In this document: positions 16,565 through 24,134 of the stretch, piece by piece
Layout: each line of letters opens with the position of its first letter
How positions within the stretch are numbered: position 1 is the first letter of the stretch
Source of the DNA: Streptomyces sp. 11x1
GTDB taxonomy: Bacteria; Actinomycetota; Actinomycetes; Streptomycetales; Streptomycetaceae
NCBI RefSeq assembly: GCF_032598905.1
Contig: NZ_CP122458.1
Location: forward strand, 9,139,001-9,203,000
DNA length: 64,000 bases
Reading direction: 5' to 3'
Notes under the pieces: generated by a model
Told to the model about the DNA's origin: nothing
What the model saw: only the letters and a program-made list of their open reading frames with translations
The model's database searches: none
Made by a program: the position numbers and the translations under genes

Positions 16565-17575
16565 TCAGCGATCCGGCTCCGTCACTCGCAGCTGTCGCAA
16601 CAGGCCGCCGTAGTCCTCGTCGTCGTCACTGATGAAGATCGGAAAAGAGCCGGAGACCAACGCAACGCCTTCGACCTTGAGGCCCGAGCTCCGGGCGAGC
16701 ATCTGCGGCGGCTTGACGGGAGCCAGTCGCGCGCCGAGTGGCCCGCCCCGCTGAACCATGGCCGCGCGGTACACGGCGCTGTCGAAGGGCCCGAGGTCAC
16801 CGGGGTCGTACGCGGACGAGACGTAGAGACTGCCCTTCGCGTCGATGTCGAGGCCCGAGGCGGGGCGCGCACCCGGCGGCTCGGGCGCGGTGAACGAGAT
16901 CGACGTCCACTTCCTGCCGAACGTGATCGCACCGCTCCTGCCGACCGTCAGGCGCGTCATGTTGATGCGGGTGGTGTCGCTCCCCTGCGCTCGCTCGGCG
17001 TACACGAAGTAGTCCCGCCCCCCGACCGTCGCGACGGCGGTGGCCTCGACGTTGGTGAGCGGCTCGGGCGTCTTCGGCCACGGCACCGAGCCCACGATCT
17101 CGACATCGAGGTTCTTGTCCCACCGCGCGAGGTAGATGGTGGGGTCGGGGTCATCGCCGTCGGCGTTGCTCTCCACCAGCAGCGCCTTGTCTCGGCCTGG
17201 CAGCCGGGCAATGCTCTCCAGGTCGTTCGGCACGCTGGGGAAGTCCACGTGAAGCTCCTCGACGGCGATCCCGTCGGGGTCGACGGGCGTCCGCACGATC
17301 GCCAGGCGCGGCAGGTCGCGTTCGGCGTCGTTGTCCCTCGCGTCGTGGCAGACCAGGAAGACCTCTCGTGACTCCGCGTCGCGCCCCGGGGCGGTGAACC
17401 TGCGCTCGGTGGCGAGCCAGGCGATGCCGCTGAACTCACGTGGTGCCCTGACCCGGCTCCCGCCGGGGGACGAGACGCCGGTGGACCTCTCGACGCCGCA
17501 CGCGGCCAGCACGAGGAGGTTCAGTCCGACGACAGCCGACAACAGGCTACGTGTCAGAAACCGACGTCCCATCAT
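16565..17575 (-). CDS. Secreted lipoprotein, phytase-like/beta-propeller type
   Basis: This 336-residue protein starts MMGRRFLTRSLLSAVVGLN with lipobox LAAC (cysteine near residue 26), so it should be a membrane-anchored exported lipoprotein. The mature part (REFSGIAWLATERRFTA, DLESIARLPGRDKALLVESN, EATAVATVGGRDYFVYAERA, SGLDIDAKGSLYVSSAYDPG, GLKVEGVALVSGSFPIFISD) has repeated strand pairs and late acidic DDDEDY clusters like calcium-binding beta-propellers of the esterase-like/phytase-like group. Its substrate is unknown. It is the first gene of island unit A and reads toward the left border. Its base composition matches the chromosome. Confidence 0.7.
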   Translation of the reverse strand: MMGRRFLTRSLLSAVVGLNLLVLAACGVERSTGVSSPGGSRVRAPREFSGIAWLATERRFTAPGRDAESREVFLVCHDARDNDAERDLPRLAIVRTPVDPDGIAVEELHVDFPSVPNDLESIARLPGRDKALLVESNADGDDPDPTIYLARWDKNLDVEIVGSVPWPKTPEPLTNVEATAVATVGGRDYFVYAERAQGSDTTRINMTRLTVGRSGAITFGRKWTSISFTAPEPPGARPASGLDIDAKGSLYVSSAYDPGDLGPFDSAVYRAAMVQRGGPLGARLAPVKPPQMLARSSGLKVEGVALVSGSFPIFISDDDEDYGGLLRQLRVTEPDR

Positions 17576-17780
17576 GTGTCCTTCCGTTGCGCTGCGAGCA
17601 CTGCCACGGGTCCCGGCCCGCTCGGGACGCTAGGGCAGAGGCCGTTCGGTTCCCACCAGGCGCCGCCGGAATATCACCGGTCTGGCGGTGAACCTCCGTG
17701 AAGGGAGATGATCGCGTTCATGGCTTCCCGGAATTCGCGGGATTCGGGATCCTCGATCGCCGACCGCGCCAGTGTGTCCT

Positions 17781-18881
17781 GAGAGGGCGTTTGAAGTGGG
17801 CAGATTGCCGTTTACGCCCTAGTACGTTCCTCGCCAGGTGGGTGTCGTCTCGTCCGTTATGCGCCTGGCGAGGTTGTCGATCGAGGCGATGTGGATCATG
17901 GCCTCGGAGCTGGCGGTGAGGGTCTCGTAGTCGCGGGCGAGGCGGCGGTGCATCATGATCCAGCCGATACTCCGCTCCACCACCCAGCGCCGTTTCACGA
18001 CCTGAAAGCCGCGGCTCTCCGGATTCCGGTTGACGACTTCGACGTCGATTCCGAGGGTGGCGCCGTGCTCGACGACGGCATTCTTGAAGCCGGTGTCGAC
18101 CCAGCTCTTCGAGATGGTCGGGTACATCTCCTTCGCCTGGTCGAGCAGGCGGATTCCCAGGGCGTTCTCCGACAGGCCCGCGGCGGCGACGGTCACAGCG
18201 AGGATGAGTCCGATCGTGTCCGTGAGGATGCCGCGCTTCCGGCCGACAATTTTCTTCGCGGCGTCCGTTCCCTGGCTGGTCACGGGCACGTTGGTGGAAG
18301 TCTTCACGCTCTGGGTGTCGATCACGGATGCGGTCGGCTCGGGCTTGCGCCCCTCTTTTACTCGCGCCAGTCCGGTCAGGTCGTAGTTGAGCTGGGCGAA
18401 GATTCCTTCGTCGCGCCAGGCGGCGTAGTAGGCGTAAACGGTGCCGTGGTTCGGGAAGTCGTGCGGGAGATATTTCCAGGGGATTCCGGTGCGGTTCACG
18501 TAGAGGATCGCGTTGAAGACGTCCCGTAAATCGACCTTGGCCGGCTGTCCGGTTGGCCTGCGGTCGAGTCGGGCCTTTCTCCAGGCCGTCAACGTCGGCT
18601 CGATCAGGGCCCATCGGGCGTCGGACAGGTCGCTGGGGTACGGCTTGCGCTCGCTCACGGCGTAGCGTGATCACGGGCGAGGCGGAGGGCTTGGTTCCGC
18701 TGTTCATTGGGCGATTCCGCGGCAACTTCAAACCAGACGGACTTCCAGGTACAGAAGCGAACGAGATGGATGGCCGAGCATTCGACCTGGGGAGCACCAT
18801 TCGTCGCCTATGGGATGAAGACCCTCAAAGCAGGGCAGTGGCGAGAGCCGCATATAGGGCTTGACCTGCATAAACGCCCTC
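17781..18881 (-). mobile_element. IS5-family insertion sequence (island unit A)
   Basis: About 1.1 kb around an intact transposase gene. Short terminal inverted repeats are visible: GAGAGGGCGTTT at 17781-17792 and AAACGCCCTC at 18872-18881. The direct repeat CTGAGAGGGCG occurs at both ends and makes the exact boundary and target duplication ambiguous. Ends were judged by eye only. Confidence 0.45.
17819..18658 (-). CDS. IS5-family transposase (DDE)
   Basis: This 279-residue single-frame transposase begins MSERKPYPSDLSDARWALIE, with DUF4096-type N-terminal domain (LPHDFPNHGTVYAYYAAWRD). The DDE catalytic domain has the first Asp in SVIDTQSVKTS, GRKRGILTDTIGLILAV, the second Asp in KSWVDTGFKNA, and the Glu in RRWVVERSIGWIMMHRRLARDYE. 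All three acidic residues are present and the frame is unbroken, so the element may be active. It is the closest intact relative in the window of the broken transposase at 21250-22064, which lacks the KKIV-like residues before GRKRG. Confidence 0.9.
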   Translation of the reverse strand: MSERKPYPSDLSDARWALIEPTLTAWRKARLDRRPTGQPAKVDLRDVFNAILYVNRTGIPWKYLPHDFPNHGTVYAYYAAWRDEGIFAQLNYDLTGLARVKEGRKPEPTASVIDTQSVKTSTNVPVTSQGTDAAKKIVGRKRGILTDTIGLILAVTVAAAGLSENALGIRLLDQAKEMYPTISKSWVDTGFKNAVVEHGATLGIDVEVVNRNPESRGFQVVKRRWVVERSIGWIMMHRRLARDYETLTASSEAMIHIASIDNLARRITDETTPTWRGTY

Positions 18882-19033
18882 TGAGAGGGCGATATGAGAG
18901 TTGATGGCTGATTTTGCCGCTTCGTTGAGGGTGAGCGGCAGGTCGCTGCAGGATCCGCGACTTCAGTAGCGATCCCCATCGAGGGCTCTTTCGATCTTTG
19001 TTTGGCCCGCCCACTGATCCAAGACGGGACTGC
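18659..19033. other. Region between the IS5 element and the TetR gene
   Basis: About 375 bases. The first part is the untranslated end of the IS5 element up to about 18881. The rest has lower GC than its surroundings (for example near 18890-18920 and 18980-19010) and no supported gene. Short frames such as VLDQWAGQTKIERALDGDRY look like the tail of a degraded gene but match no family I recognise. Confidence 0.35.
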
Positions 19034-19660
19034 CTAGGGGTTGTGAGCCCTGTGGGGCTGCACCTTCAGCACGCGAAGCGTGGCGGTGCGAAGACAGGCC
19101 GCCGCCTCGGCCACTGTCATGCGGCCGGCCCCGACCTCGTTGCCGGCGGCGTGTCCCAGGGCGGTCACCGCCCCGACCAGCCAGGCGGCGGGCGGGTCGG
19201 GGTCGAACTCTCCTGCAGCTTGCCCCTTCTCGATCAACCGCGTCAGTCGGGCTGCGACGGGCTCGTGCCGCGCTCGGTCGGCTTCGGCATGTGCGGGGGC
19301 GGTGCCGAGCTGGAGCAGCACGGGATGCCGCTTGAACAGCAGCCACCCGATGTCCTGCAGTCGCAGGAGTGCGTCGAGGGCGGGCCCGTCCTCGACTTCC
19401 GCCGCGTCCATCACTGCCATGGCCTCTTCCGTGACGCGGTCGGCCACAGCTTCCAGCAGTGCGTCGCGGGTGCCGAAGTGGGCGTAGATGGTTTGGCGGG
19501 TGACGCCGGCTGCTGCGGCGATGGCGGCCATGCCCGCATCGGGCCGCTCGGCGAGCAGTCGGACCGCGGCGTCGAGTACGGCCTCCCTGCTCCGTTCGGC
19601 GTCGGCCCGACGGCGACGCCGAACGGCCGAGGTGTCATCGGGGACTTCTGAAGCAGACAA
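19034..19660 (-). CDS. TetR/AcrR-family transcriptional regulator
   Basis: This 208-residue repressor has an N-terminal helix-turn-helix (REAVLDAAVRLLAERPDAGM, then AAIAAAAGVTRQTIYAHFGT) at about residues 25-70 and a ligand-binding C-terminal domain. The start appears to be TTG at 19660: the frame is closed by a TAA two codons upstream and no ATG or GTG precedes the DNA-binding domain. It diverges from the SnoaL-like/DUF1772 gene pair, and the spacer holds a clear palindrome and promoter, so it most likely represses that pair and possibly itself. The inducer is unknown. Confidence 0.88.
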   Translation of the reverse strand: MSASEVPDDTSAVRRRRRADAERSREAVLDAAVRLLAERPDAGMAAIAAAAGVTRQTIYAHFGTRDALLEAVADRVTEEAMAVMDAAEVEDGPALDALLRLQDIGWLLFKRHPVLLQLGTAPAHAEADRARHEPVAARLTRLIEKGQAAGEFDPDPPAAWLVGAVTALGHAAGNEVGAGRMTVAEAAACLRTATLRVLKVQPHRAHNP

Positions 19661-19671
19661 TTCTTACAGCC

Positions 19672-19714
19672 TTGTCAAAGTTAATTGGCGGGCATATCTT
19701 ACAGAGATGTAAGA
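19672..19714 (+). promoter_or_regulatory. Promoter and TetR operator of the SnoaL-like/DUF1772 genes
   Basis: TTGTCA (19672-19677) and TATCTT (19695-19700) are 17 bases apart. TCTTACA-GAGA-TGTAAGA (19697-19714) is a perfect 7-base-arm palindrome overlapping the -10 box and start site. A half-site TTCTTACA occurs at 19661-19668, next to the TetR start codon. This arrangement fits repression by the divergent TetR protein. Confidence 0.7.
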
Positions 19715-19756
19715 GATAGTAGCGGGGTGCGACCCTGCCTGCCTGGCCGGAGCGAC

Positions 19757-20167
19757 ATGCAACCTCTGGAAACCAAGACCCCCGAGCAGTTCGTCGCCGA
19801 CTTCTTCACCTCCTTTACCGAGGCTGTCGTCCACGGCTCGGAGGACCCCGCCGACCTCATGGCGAGGTTCTACACCCGGGACGTCGTACAGATCGCCGAC
19901 GGCGTACGACTCGACTGGGACCGGCTCGCCGCCCACCTGCGCCCCGTGCGCAGGAACCTGACCGAGTTCCGGTTCGAGGTGCACGAGGCGCTGGCGGACG
20001 GTAACCGGATCGCGGCCCGGTTCACGATCCACGCCCGGATGCGTAAGACCGGGCCGGTCACCACGCAGGTGCACATGTTCGCGGATTTCACCACCGAGGG
20101 CCTGCTGCGACGGGCCGAGCAGCTCACGCGGAGCCTCGATCGAACCGAACCACAGCACGGGGGGTAG
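19757..20167 (+). CDS. SnoaL-like/NTF2-fold protein
   Basis: This 136-residue protein shows the SnoaL pattern: QFVADFFTSFTEAVVHGSED, FYTRDVVQIADGVRLDWDRL, EFRFEVHEALADGNRIAARF, then VTTQVHMFADFTTEGLLRRA. The fold forms a small cavity used for isomerase, cyclase or hydratase reactions or ligand binding. The ATG at 19757 follows CCGGAGCG; a longer in-frame start at 19685 would place the start before the operator and is unlikely. It lies 5 bases before the DUF1772 gene, so both form an operon controlled by the divergent TetR gene. Confidence 0.8.
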   Translation: MQPLETKTPEQFVADFFTSFTEAVVHGSEDPADLMARFYTRDVVQIADGVRLDWDRLAAHLRPVRRNLTEFRFEVHEALADGNRIAARFTIHARMRKTGPVTTQVHMFADFTTEGLLRRAEQLTRSLDRTEPQHGG

Positions 20168-20172
20168 CAAAG

Positions 20173-20688
20173 ATGCGTATCCGACTCGCCCAGGCAGTTG
20201 CCCTGTTGTCCACCGGCGCTCTCGCGGGCGCATTCGGCTACGGAGCGGCCAACCTGGTTCCCACGTTCAACGCCGTACCGCTCGAGATGAGGCTGTCCTT
20301 CCACACGGAGTTGATGCAGATGAACGGCATCACCATGCAGGCGGCCATGGGGATGTCGGCGCTTAGCTCCATGACGCTCGCCATCATGACCCGCGGCACC
20401 ACACGGCGGCTCGCCGGCGGAGCGGCACTCCTGGCGCTGACGTCCTTCCTGATCACCCGGCTCGGCAACGTCCCCATCAACGGTCAGATCAAGAAGTGGG
20501 CCGCCACCTCGGCTCCCCCCGACCATGCAGAGATTCTCGCTCGCTGGGAAGCCTTTAACTACGCCCGCACAGGTGCCGCGTTCGCCGCCTTCGTCCTGCT
20601 GATCCTTCTTGCCCTGCGTCAGCACCGCACGGGGCGCGATCCGAAAGACAGGCCCCAGACGAAGCCCCGGTGGCACCACGGAAAGTAA
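20173..20688 (+). CDS. DUF1772 (anthrone-oxygenase-like) membrane protein
   Basis: This 171-residue protein has four hydrophobic helices. The conserved DUF1772 signature RLGNVPINGQIKKW is followed by WEAFNYARTGAAFAAFVLLI, where R..N...N..I and W..FN..R are the family's invariant positions. The family includes fungal anthrone oxygenases, but most bacterial members are uncharacterised. It follows the SnoaL-like gene by 5 bases. The pair looks like a small oxidation/cyclisation or stress-response module induced through the TetR regulator. Confidence 0.8.
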   Translation: MRIRLAQAVALLSTGALAGAFGYGAANLVPTFNAVPLEMRLSFHTELMQMNGITMQAAMGMSALSSMTLAIMTRGTTRRLAGGAALLALTSFLITRLGNVPINGQIKKWAATSAPPDHAEILARWEAFNYARTGAAFAAFVLLILLALRQHRTGRDPKDRPQTKPRWHHGK

Positions 20689-20830
20689 TGGCCCTCGCCG
20701 ACCATCGGGGTCCAGATTGCTCACAACGAACCGACGCGGTCAGTGCTCCCGAAGCCCGGATTCCGGCGTTCCCGCAGGGACCAGTGCGCATGAAGCCGTG
20801 GACCCTACAGTCGCGGCGACGCAGGGCGGC

Positions 20831-21253
20831 TTACGGCCGCGGATGGGTGAACAAGCCCTGCTCGGTCTCGGCCAGGATCCCGCGTTCGACGAGCCGCTTG
20901 AGCTTCAAGCGGGTGTTGTTGATGGTGTTGGGCGCGATCTCCAGGTCCATCGCCTCGCACACCTGCCGCGCCCGCAGCGGGGCGTCGGCGGCAGCGAACA
21001 CCGCCATGATCTGCTGGTAGGCCGGATGGTCCGGCAGCTTCGGGGGCGGCGGCACGGGCGGGACCGGCTCGGGCAGCTCCAGCAGCGTCTTGCGAGTGAT
21101 CCGGATCTCTTCGGCAGTACGGTGAAACTCCTCCAGCTGCGCGGAAAGCTCCGCGATCCGCTCCTTGACCGCCTCGGCCTGCGCGGCGATCTCCCGCTCC
21201 CGCTCCTCCAGCCGTGCCAGCACCGCGCCGAGGGTGAGCTGATCGCCGGTCAT
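20831..21253 (-). CDS. IS companion protein: coiled coil plus winged helix
   Basis: This 140-residue protein has an N-terminal coiled coil of about 50 residues (LGAVLARLEEREREIAAQAE, then AVKERIAELSAQLEEFH), a proline-rich hinge (EPVPPVPPPPKLPD) and a C-terminal winged-helix-like domain (IMAVFAAADAPLRARQVCEA, then RLKLKRLVERGILAETEQG). Its ATG overlaps the transposase stop codon (ATGA, 21250-21253), so the two are translationally coupled and belong to the same insertion sequence. A protein of the same architecture at 45554-46015 accompanies another IS5-type transposase. It may bind DNA ends or regulate transposition. Confidence 0.7.
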   Translation of the reverse strand: MTGDQLTLGAVLARLEEREREIAAQAEAVKERIAELSAQLEEFHRTAEEIRITRKTLLELPEPVPPVPPPPKLPDHPAYQQIMAVFAAADAPLRARQVCEAMDLEIAPNTINNTRLKLKRLVERGILAETEQGLFTHPRP

Positions 21254-22064
21254 GTGGTACGCCAGGCCGCGGCGGTGGCCCCGGTCAGCCGGCGCAATAT
21301 CACCGCGGTCATTGCCCAGTACACCCGCGACTCGGAGGTGCGGGGCTGGTGCTCATAGTCGCGCACCAACCTGCGGTGCAGCATCAAGATCCCGTAGGCG
21401 CGCTCCACGATCCACCGCTTGGGGATCGGAACGAACCCGGTCTGCGCGGGGTTGCGCTCCACGACCTCCACCTCGATGCCCACCTTCTCCCCGTGCGTGA
21501 CGACGGCATTCTTGAAGCCCCGGTCGACCAGGGCCTTCTCGACGGTGTCGGCGTCGGCGGCGACCTTGTCCAGCAGAGTGATACCGACGGCGTTCTCGTG
21601 CGCCGACGCGGCCACCACGACCACCGCGATCACCAGCCCCAGGACGTCAACAGCCAGGCCGCGCTTGCGGCCGCATCACGCCCCGTCGACTGCACGGGCA
21701 CCCCGGCCGCGGCGTGCGCACTCTGGGTGTCGAGCACCACCAGGCTCGGGTCCGCCTTCCGGCCCGCCTTCTCCCGCACCTGCCAGCGCAGCAGGTCGTG
21801 GATGGTCTGGTCGGTGCCGTCGTCACGCCAGGTGTAGAAGTAGTACTTCACCGCGCCGGGCGGCGGGAAGTCGTGCGGGAGCAGCTCCCACTGGCAGCCG
21901 GTGCGGCCCTGGTAGAGCAGCGCGTTGACGATCTCCCGCATCGCGTACCGGCCCTGATGGCCGCTGACCGAGGGGTGACCGGCCTTCCACGTGGTGATCA
22001 CCGGCTCGACCAGCGACCACTGCTCGTCGGTCAGGTCGGTCCTGTAGGGCTTGCGCTCGCTCAC
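21250..22064 (-). pseudogene. IS5-family transposase, frameshifted
   Basis: The N-terminal part starts at the GTG at 22064 (SERKPYRTDLTDEQWSLVEP, LPHDFPPPGAVKYYFYTWRD, VVLDTQSAHAAAGVPVQSTG). It leaves the transposase frame near 21660-21680. The DDE domain resumes one frame back (GRKRGLAVDVLGLVIAVVVV, ALVDRGFKNAVV, KRWIVERAYGILMLHRRLV). Compared with the intact relative at 17819-18658, the residues between DAA and GRKRG are missing, which points to a small deletion. There is no A-run that would support programmed frameshifting. The terminal inverted repeats of this element were not identified. Confidence 0.8.
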
Positions 22065-22197
22065 GGCGACCAGCCCAGCACGCCCACGGCCCCCGACCGG
22101 CCGGGATACCGTCCTGCCACACATTCAAGTGACGACAAGTTACCTAAACACTCACATACCGCCCTCTGATACCGGAGTCGACGCCCTCTGAATGGTC

Positions 22198-22239
22198 TGT
22201 GAACACGGCTTGACATGGGTCATCAAGCCGTTTCGACAG
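22198..22239. repeat. Internal island site 2 (junction of units A and B)
   Basis: TGTGAACACGGCTTGA and TCAAGCCGTTTCGACA form an imperfect inverted repeat around CATGGGTCA. It matches site 3 and, half by half, the two island borders. Compared with site 3 it has changes in the outer part of each arm. Confidence 0.7.
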
Positions 22240-22458
22240 CCCCTTTCCTTGGTGAAGGCCGACAGGAAGCAGCGGGCAGCCGCCCCCCTGCGAAGGTCCT
22301 CCGGAGGGCTGATCGAGCGGCGTGGGAGATTGCCCGGGGGTGACATCTCCCGGAAGGATGGTTTCCCGACTTGCGGAAGTGATGAACCGGACGGGTCTCG
22401 CCGCTCCTCTTCGCAGGCGGTACGGCGAGGCGGTGCGGCTGCGCCGGAGGAGAACGAG

Positions 22459-23391
22459 ATGCACGACGTGCGCAGTGGCTTCGCCACGATGAACGACGGT
22501 GTACGGCTCCACTATCTGGAAGCCGGCAGTGGTCCGGACTTGCTTTTCGTTCCCGGTTGGTCGCAGACCGCCGCGCAATGGCGTCATCAGATCACCGACT
22601 TCGCCCGTACCCATCACGTGGTCGCGGTCGACCACCGCGGCCACGGTGGATCCGGCAAGCCGGATCACGGATACCGGGTCGCTCGTCTGTCGACGGATCT
22701 CCATCAGCTCATTCATCTCCTGGACCTCACCGAGGTTGTCTGGGTGGCCCACTCCATGGGCTGCGCGCTGGCGTGGTCCTACTGGGATCTGTTCGGCGGG
22801 GACCGGTTGGCGCGCCTGGTGCTGTTCGACGAACCCGCTGTTCTGGTCCGGCAGCCGTACTGGCCGGACGGTCTGGCCGAATATTTTGGTGCGTTGTACG
22901 GCCTCGGGCAGATCGCCGAGGTTGTCGCGGGACTTCGCGATCCGCGCTCGGACGCCGAGATCCTCAGCGCCGGATTCCTGGACGCCATGTGGACCCCGGC
23001 CGCCGACGAGGGGGACCGCCAGTGGGTTCTCGCCCAGAACCTTCTCCTGCCCAGGGAGTACGCGGGCAGACTACTGCTGGACAATGTCATGCAGGACTGG
23101 CGTGACGTCTTGCCCAGGATCACGGTTCCGACGTTGGTCATAGGAGGGAACGACAGCGTGATCCCCTCAGCCGCCGCGCGGTCGGTGGCCTCGGCTATTC
23201 CCGGGGCCTCGGTTCGGATTCTCGGTGAGCGCTCCAGCCACTTCGCGTTCTGGGAGAACCCCGTCGCCTTCAACCGGGAGATCCGGGCCTTCCTCGAAAC
23301 GCCGGTCGACGCCGACGGGCACCAGGCATCCGTCCGGCGGAGACACAGCGATGCGGCGGGGGCGGAGGAAAGGTCTGCGAACGAGGCTTGA
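22459..23391 (+). CDS. Alpha/beta-hydrolase
   Basis: This 310-residue alpha/beta-hydrolase has the nucleophile elbow AHSMGCALAW (serine near residue 100), the oxyanion region FVPGWSQTAAQWRHQ, the acid-containing strand TLVIGGNDSVIP and the catalytic histidine region ERSSHFAFWENP. It is likely an esterase, lipase or epoxide-hydrolase-like enzyme in the cytoplasm. The ATG at 22459 follows GGAGGAGA. It is the only gene of the 1.2 kb unit B, and its last codons and stop (TGA at 23389-23391) lie inside the left arm of site 3. That is a cassette-like arrangement in which the gene fills the unit from site to site. No promoter was obvious upstream. Confidence 0.9.
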   Translation: MHDVRSGFATMNDGVRLHYLEAGSGPDLLFVPGWSQTAAQWRHQITDFARTHHVVAVDHRGHGGSGKPDHGYRVARLSTDLHQLIHLLDLTEVVWVAHSMGCALAWSYWDLFGGDRLARLVLFDEPAVLVRQPYWPDGLAEYFGALYGLGQIAEVVAGLRDPRSDAEILSAGFLDAMWTPAADEGDRQWVLAQNLLLPREYAGRLLLDNVMQDWRDVLPRITVPTLVIGGNDSVIPSAAARSVASAIPGASVRILGERSSHFAFWENPVAFNREIRAFLETPVDADGHQASVRRRHSDAAGAEERSANEA

Positions 23392-23417
23392 CATGGGTCA
23401 TCAAGCCGCGTTCACAG
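23376..23417. repeat. Internal island site 3 (junction of units B and C)
   Basis: TGCGAACGAGGCTTGA (23376-23391) and TCAAGCCGCGTTCACA (23401-23416) form an inverted repeat with 14 of 16 positions paired, spaced by CATGGGTCA. It is the best-preserved copy of the island site. Its right arm is identical to the left border, and its left arm matches the right border except for one base. Confidence 0.75.
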
Positions 23418-23473
23418 CCCTCTGCCGCCATGTGACCCGTGGGTGATGTCGGCGGCTGTGCCCGGAGTGTCGG

Positions 23474-24067
23474 TCAGGGACACAGGTGGGCCAGGAGTTC
23501 TGCACTGGCGGGGTACTCCTGTTCCTGGGGGAGCAGTCGGGCAGCTGAGTCCAGTTCGCCGTCCCTGACGAGTGCGTGGATCTCGTGGGCGAGCGGGGTG
23601 ACGTCGCTGATGGACACGATCCACTCGTCGGCGTAACGCGACGACGCCTCACCCGAGAGCCCCAGTTGCAGCGAGCGGTACGGCAGGGGATGCAGGTGCA
23701 GATCGCGTTCGGGATCCCACTGGACACGGGCCGGTGCGCGCTTGAGGCCGCGCTGCCAGGTGTCGCGATCGGGATGCAGGCCGCGGACGTAATGCGACAG
23801 GCAGGCATGGCGCAGCGCCCAGTCGAAGCCGTCACGTGTGATCTCGACGGCGAGAACGGTCTCCTGACCGTCCTTCATGCCCCAGCAGGAGCGGTACATC
23901 ATCCACATGAAACTGGGCTTGATCCACGTCATACGATCAGGCTTCCACGCGACCGGAAAGCGGCCGTCTCGGACGGCAGGCAGTCCGATCTCAGGGGAGT
24001 ACGCCTGGTAGACGGTGATCGTGGAGGCCGTGTGGAGCGCGCGGATTCTGCGGAGCGGTTCTTCCAT
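23474..24067 (-). CDS. DUF4291 protein (intact paralogue carried by the island)
   Basis: This 197-residue full-length DUF4291 protein contains IRALHTASTITVYQAYSPEI, GRFPVAWKPDRMTWIKPSFM, WMMYRSCWGMKDGQETVLAV, ARVQWDPERDLHLHPLPYRS and LQLGLSGEASSRYADEWIVS. The family is widespread and of unknown function; the conserved aromatic and charged patches suggest an enzyme or nucleotide-binding fold, but this is inference. The gene is inside the island that disrupts another DUF4291 gene. It carries the equivalent of the insertion target (ATGACGTGGATCAAGCCC, near 23926-23943), unoccupied. It reads toward site 3, 57 bases away. Confidence 0.88.
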   Translation of the reverse strand: MEEPLRRIRALHTASTITVYQAYSPEIGLPAVRDGRFPVAWKPDRMTWIKPSFMWMMYRSCWGMKDGQETVLAVEITRDGFDWALRHACLSHYVRGLHPDRDTWQRGLKRAPARVQWDPERDLHLHPLPYRSLQLGLSGEASSRYADEWIVSISDVTPLAHEIHALVRDGELDSAARLLPQEQEYPASAELLAHLCP

Positions 24068-24134
24068 GGCGCACAGCGTGGACTCGGTCAGTTCATGTGA
24101 CTACCGATTTTTTCGTCTGGGTGGCAGCGCCTAG

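Noticed and set aside
19679..19714. Start of the SnoaL-like gene at 19685
   Set aside because: That start would lie inside the promoter and operator. The ATG at 19757 has a ribosome binding site and begins the conserved domain.
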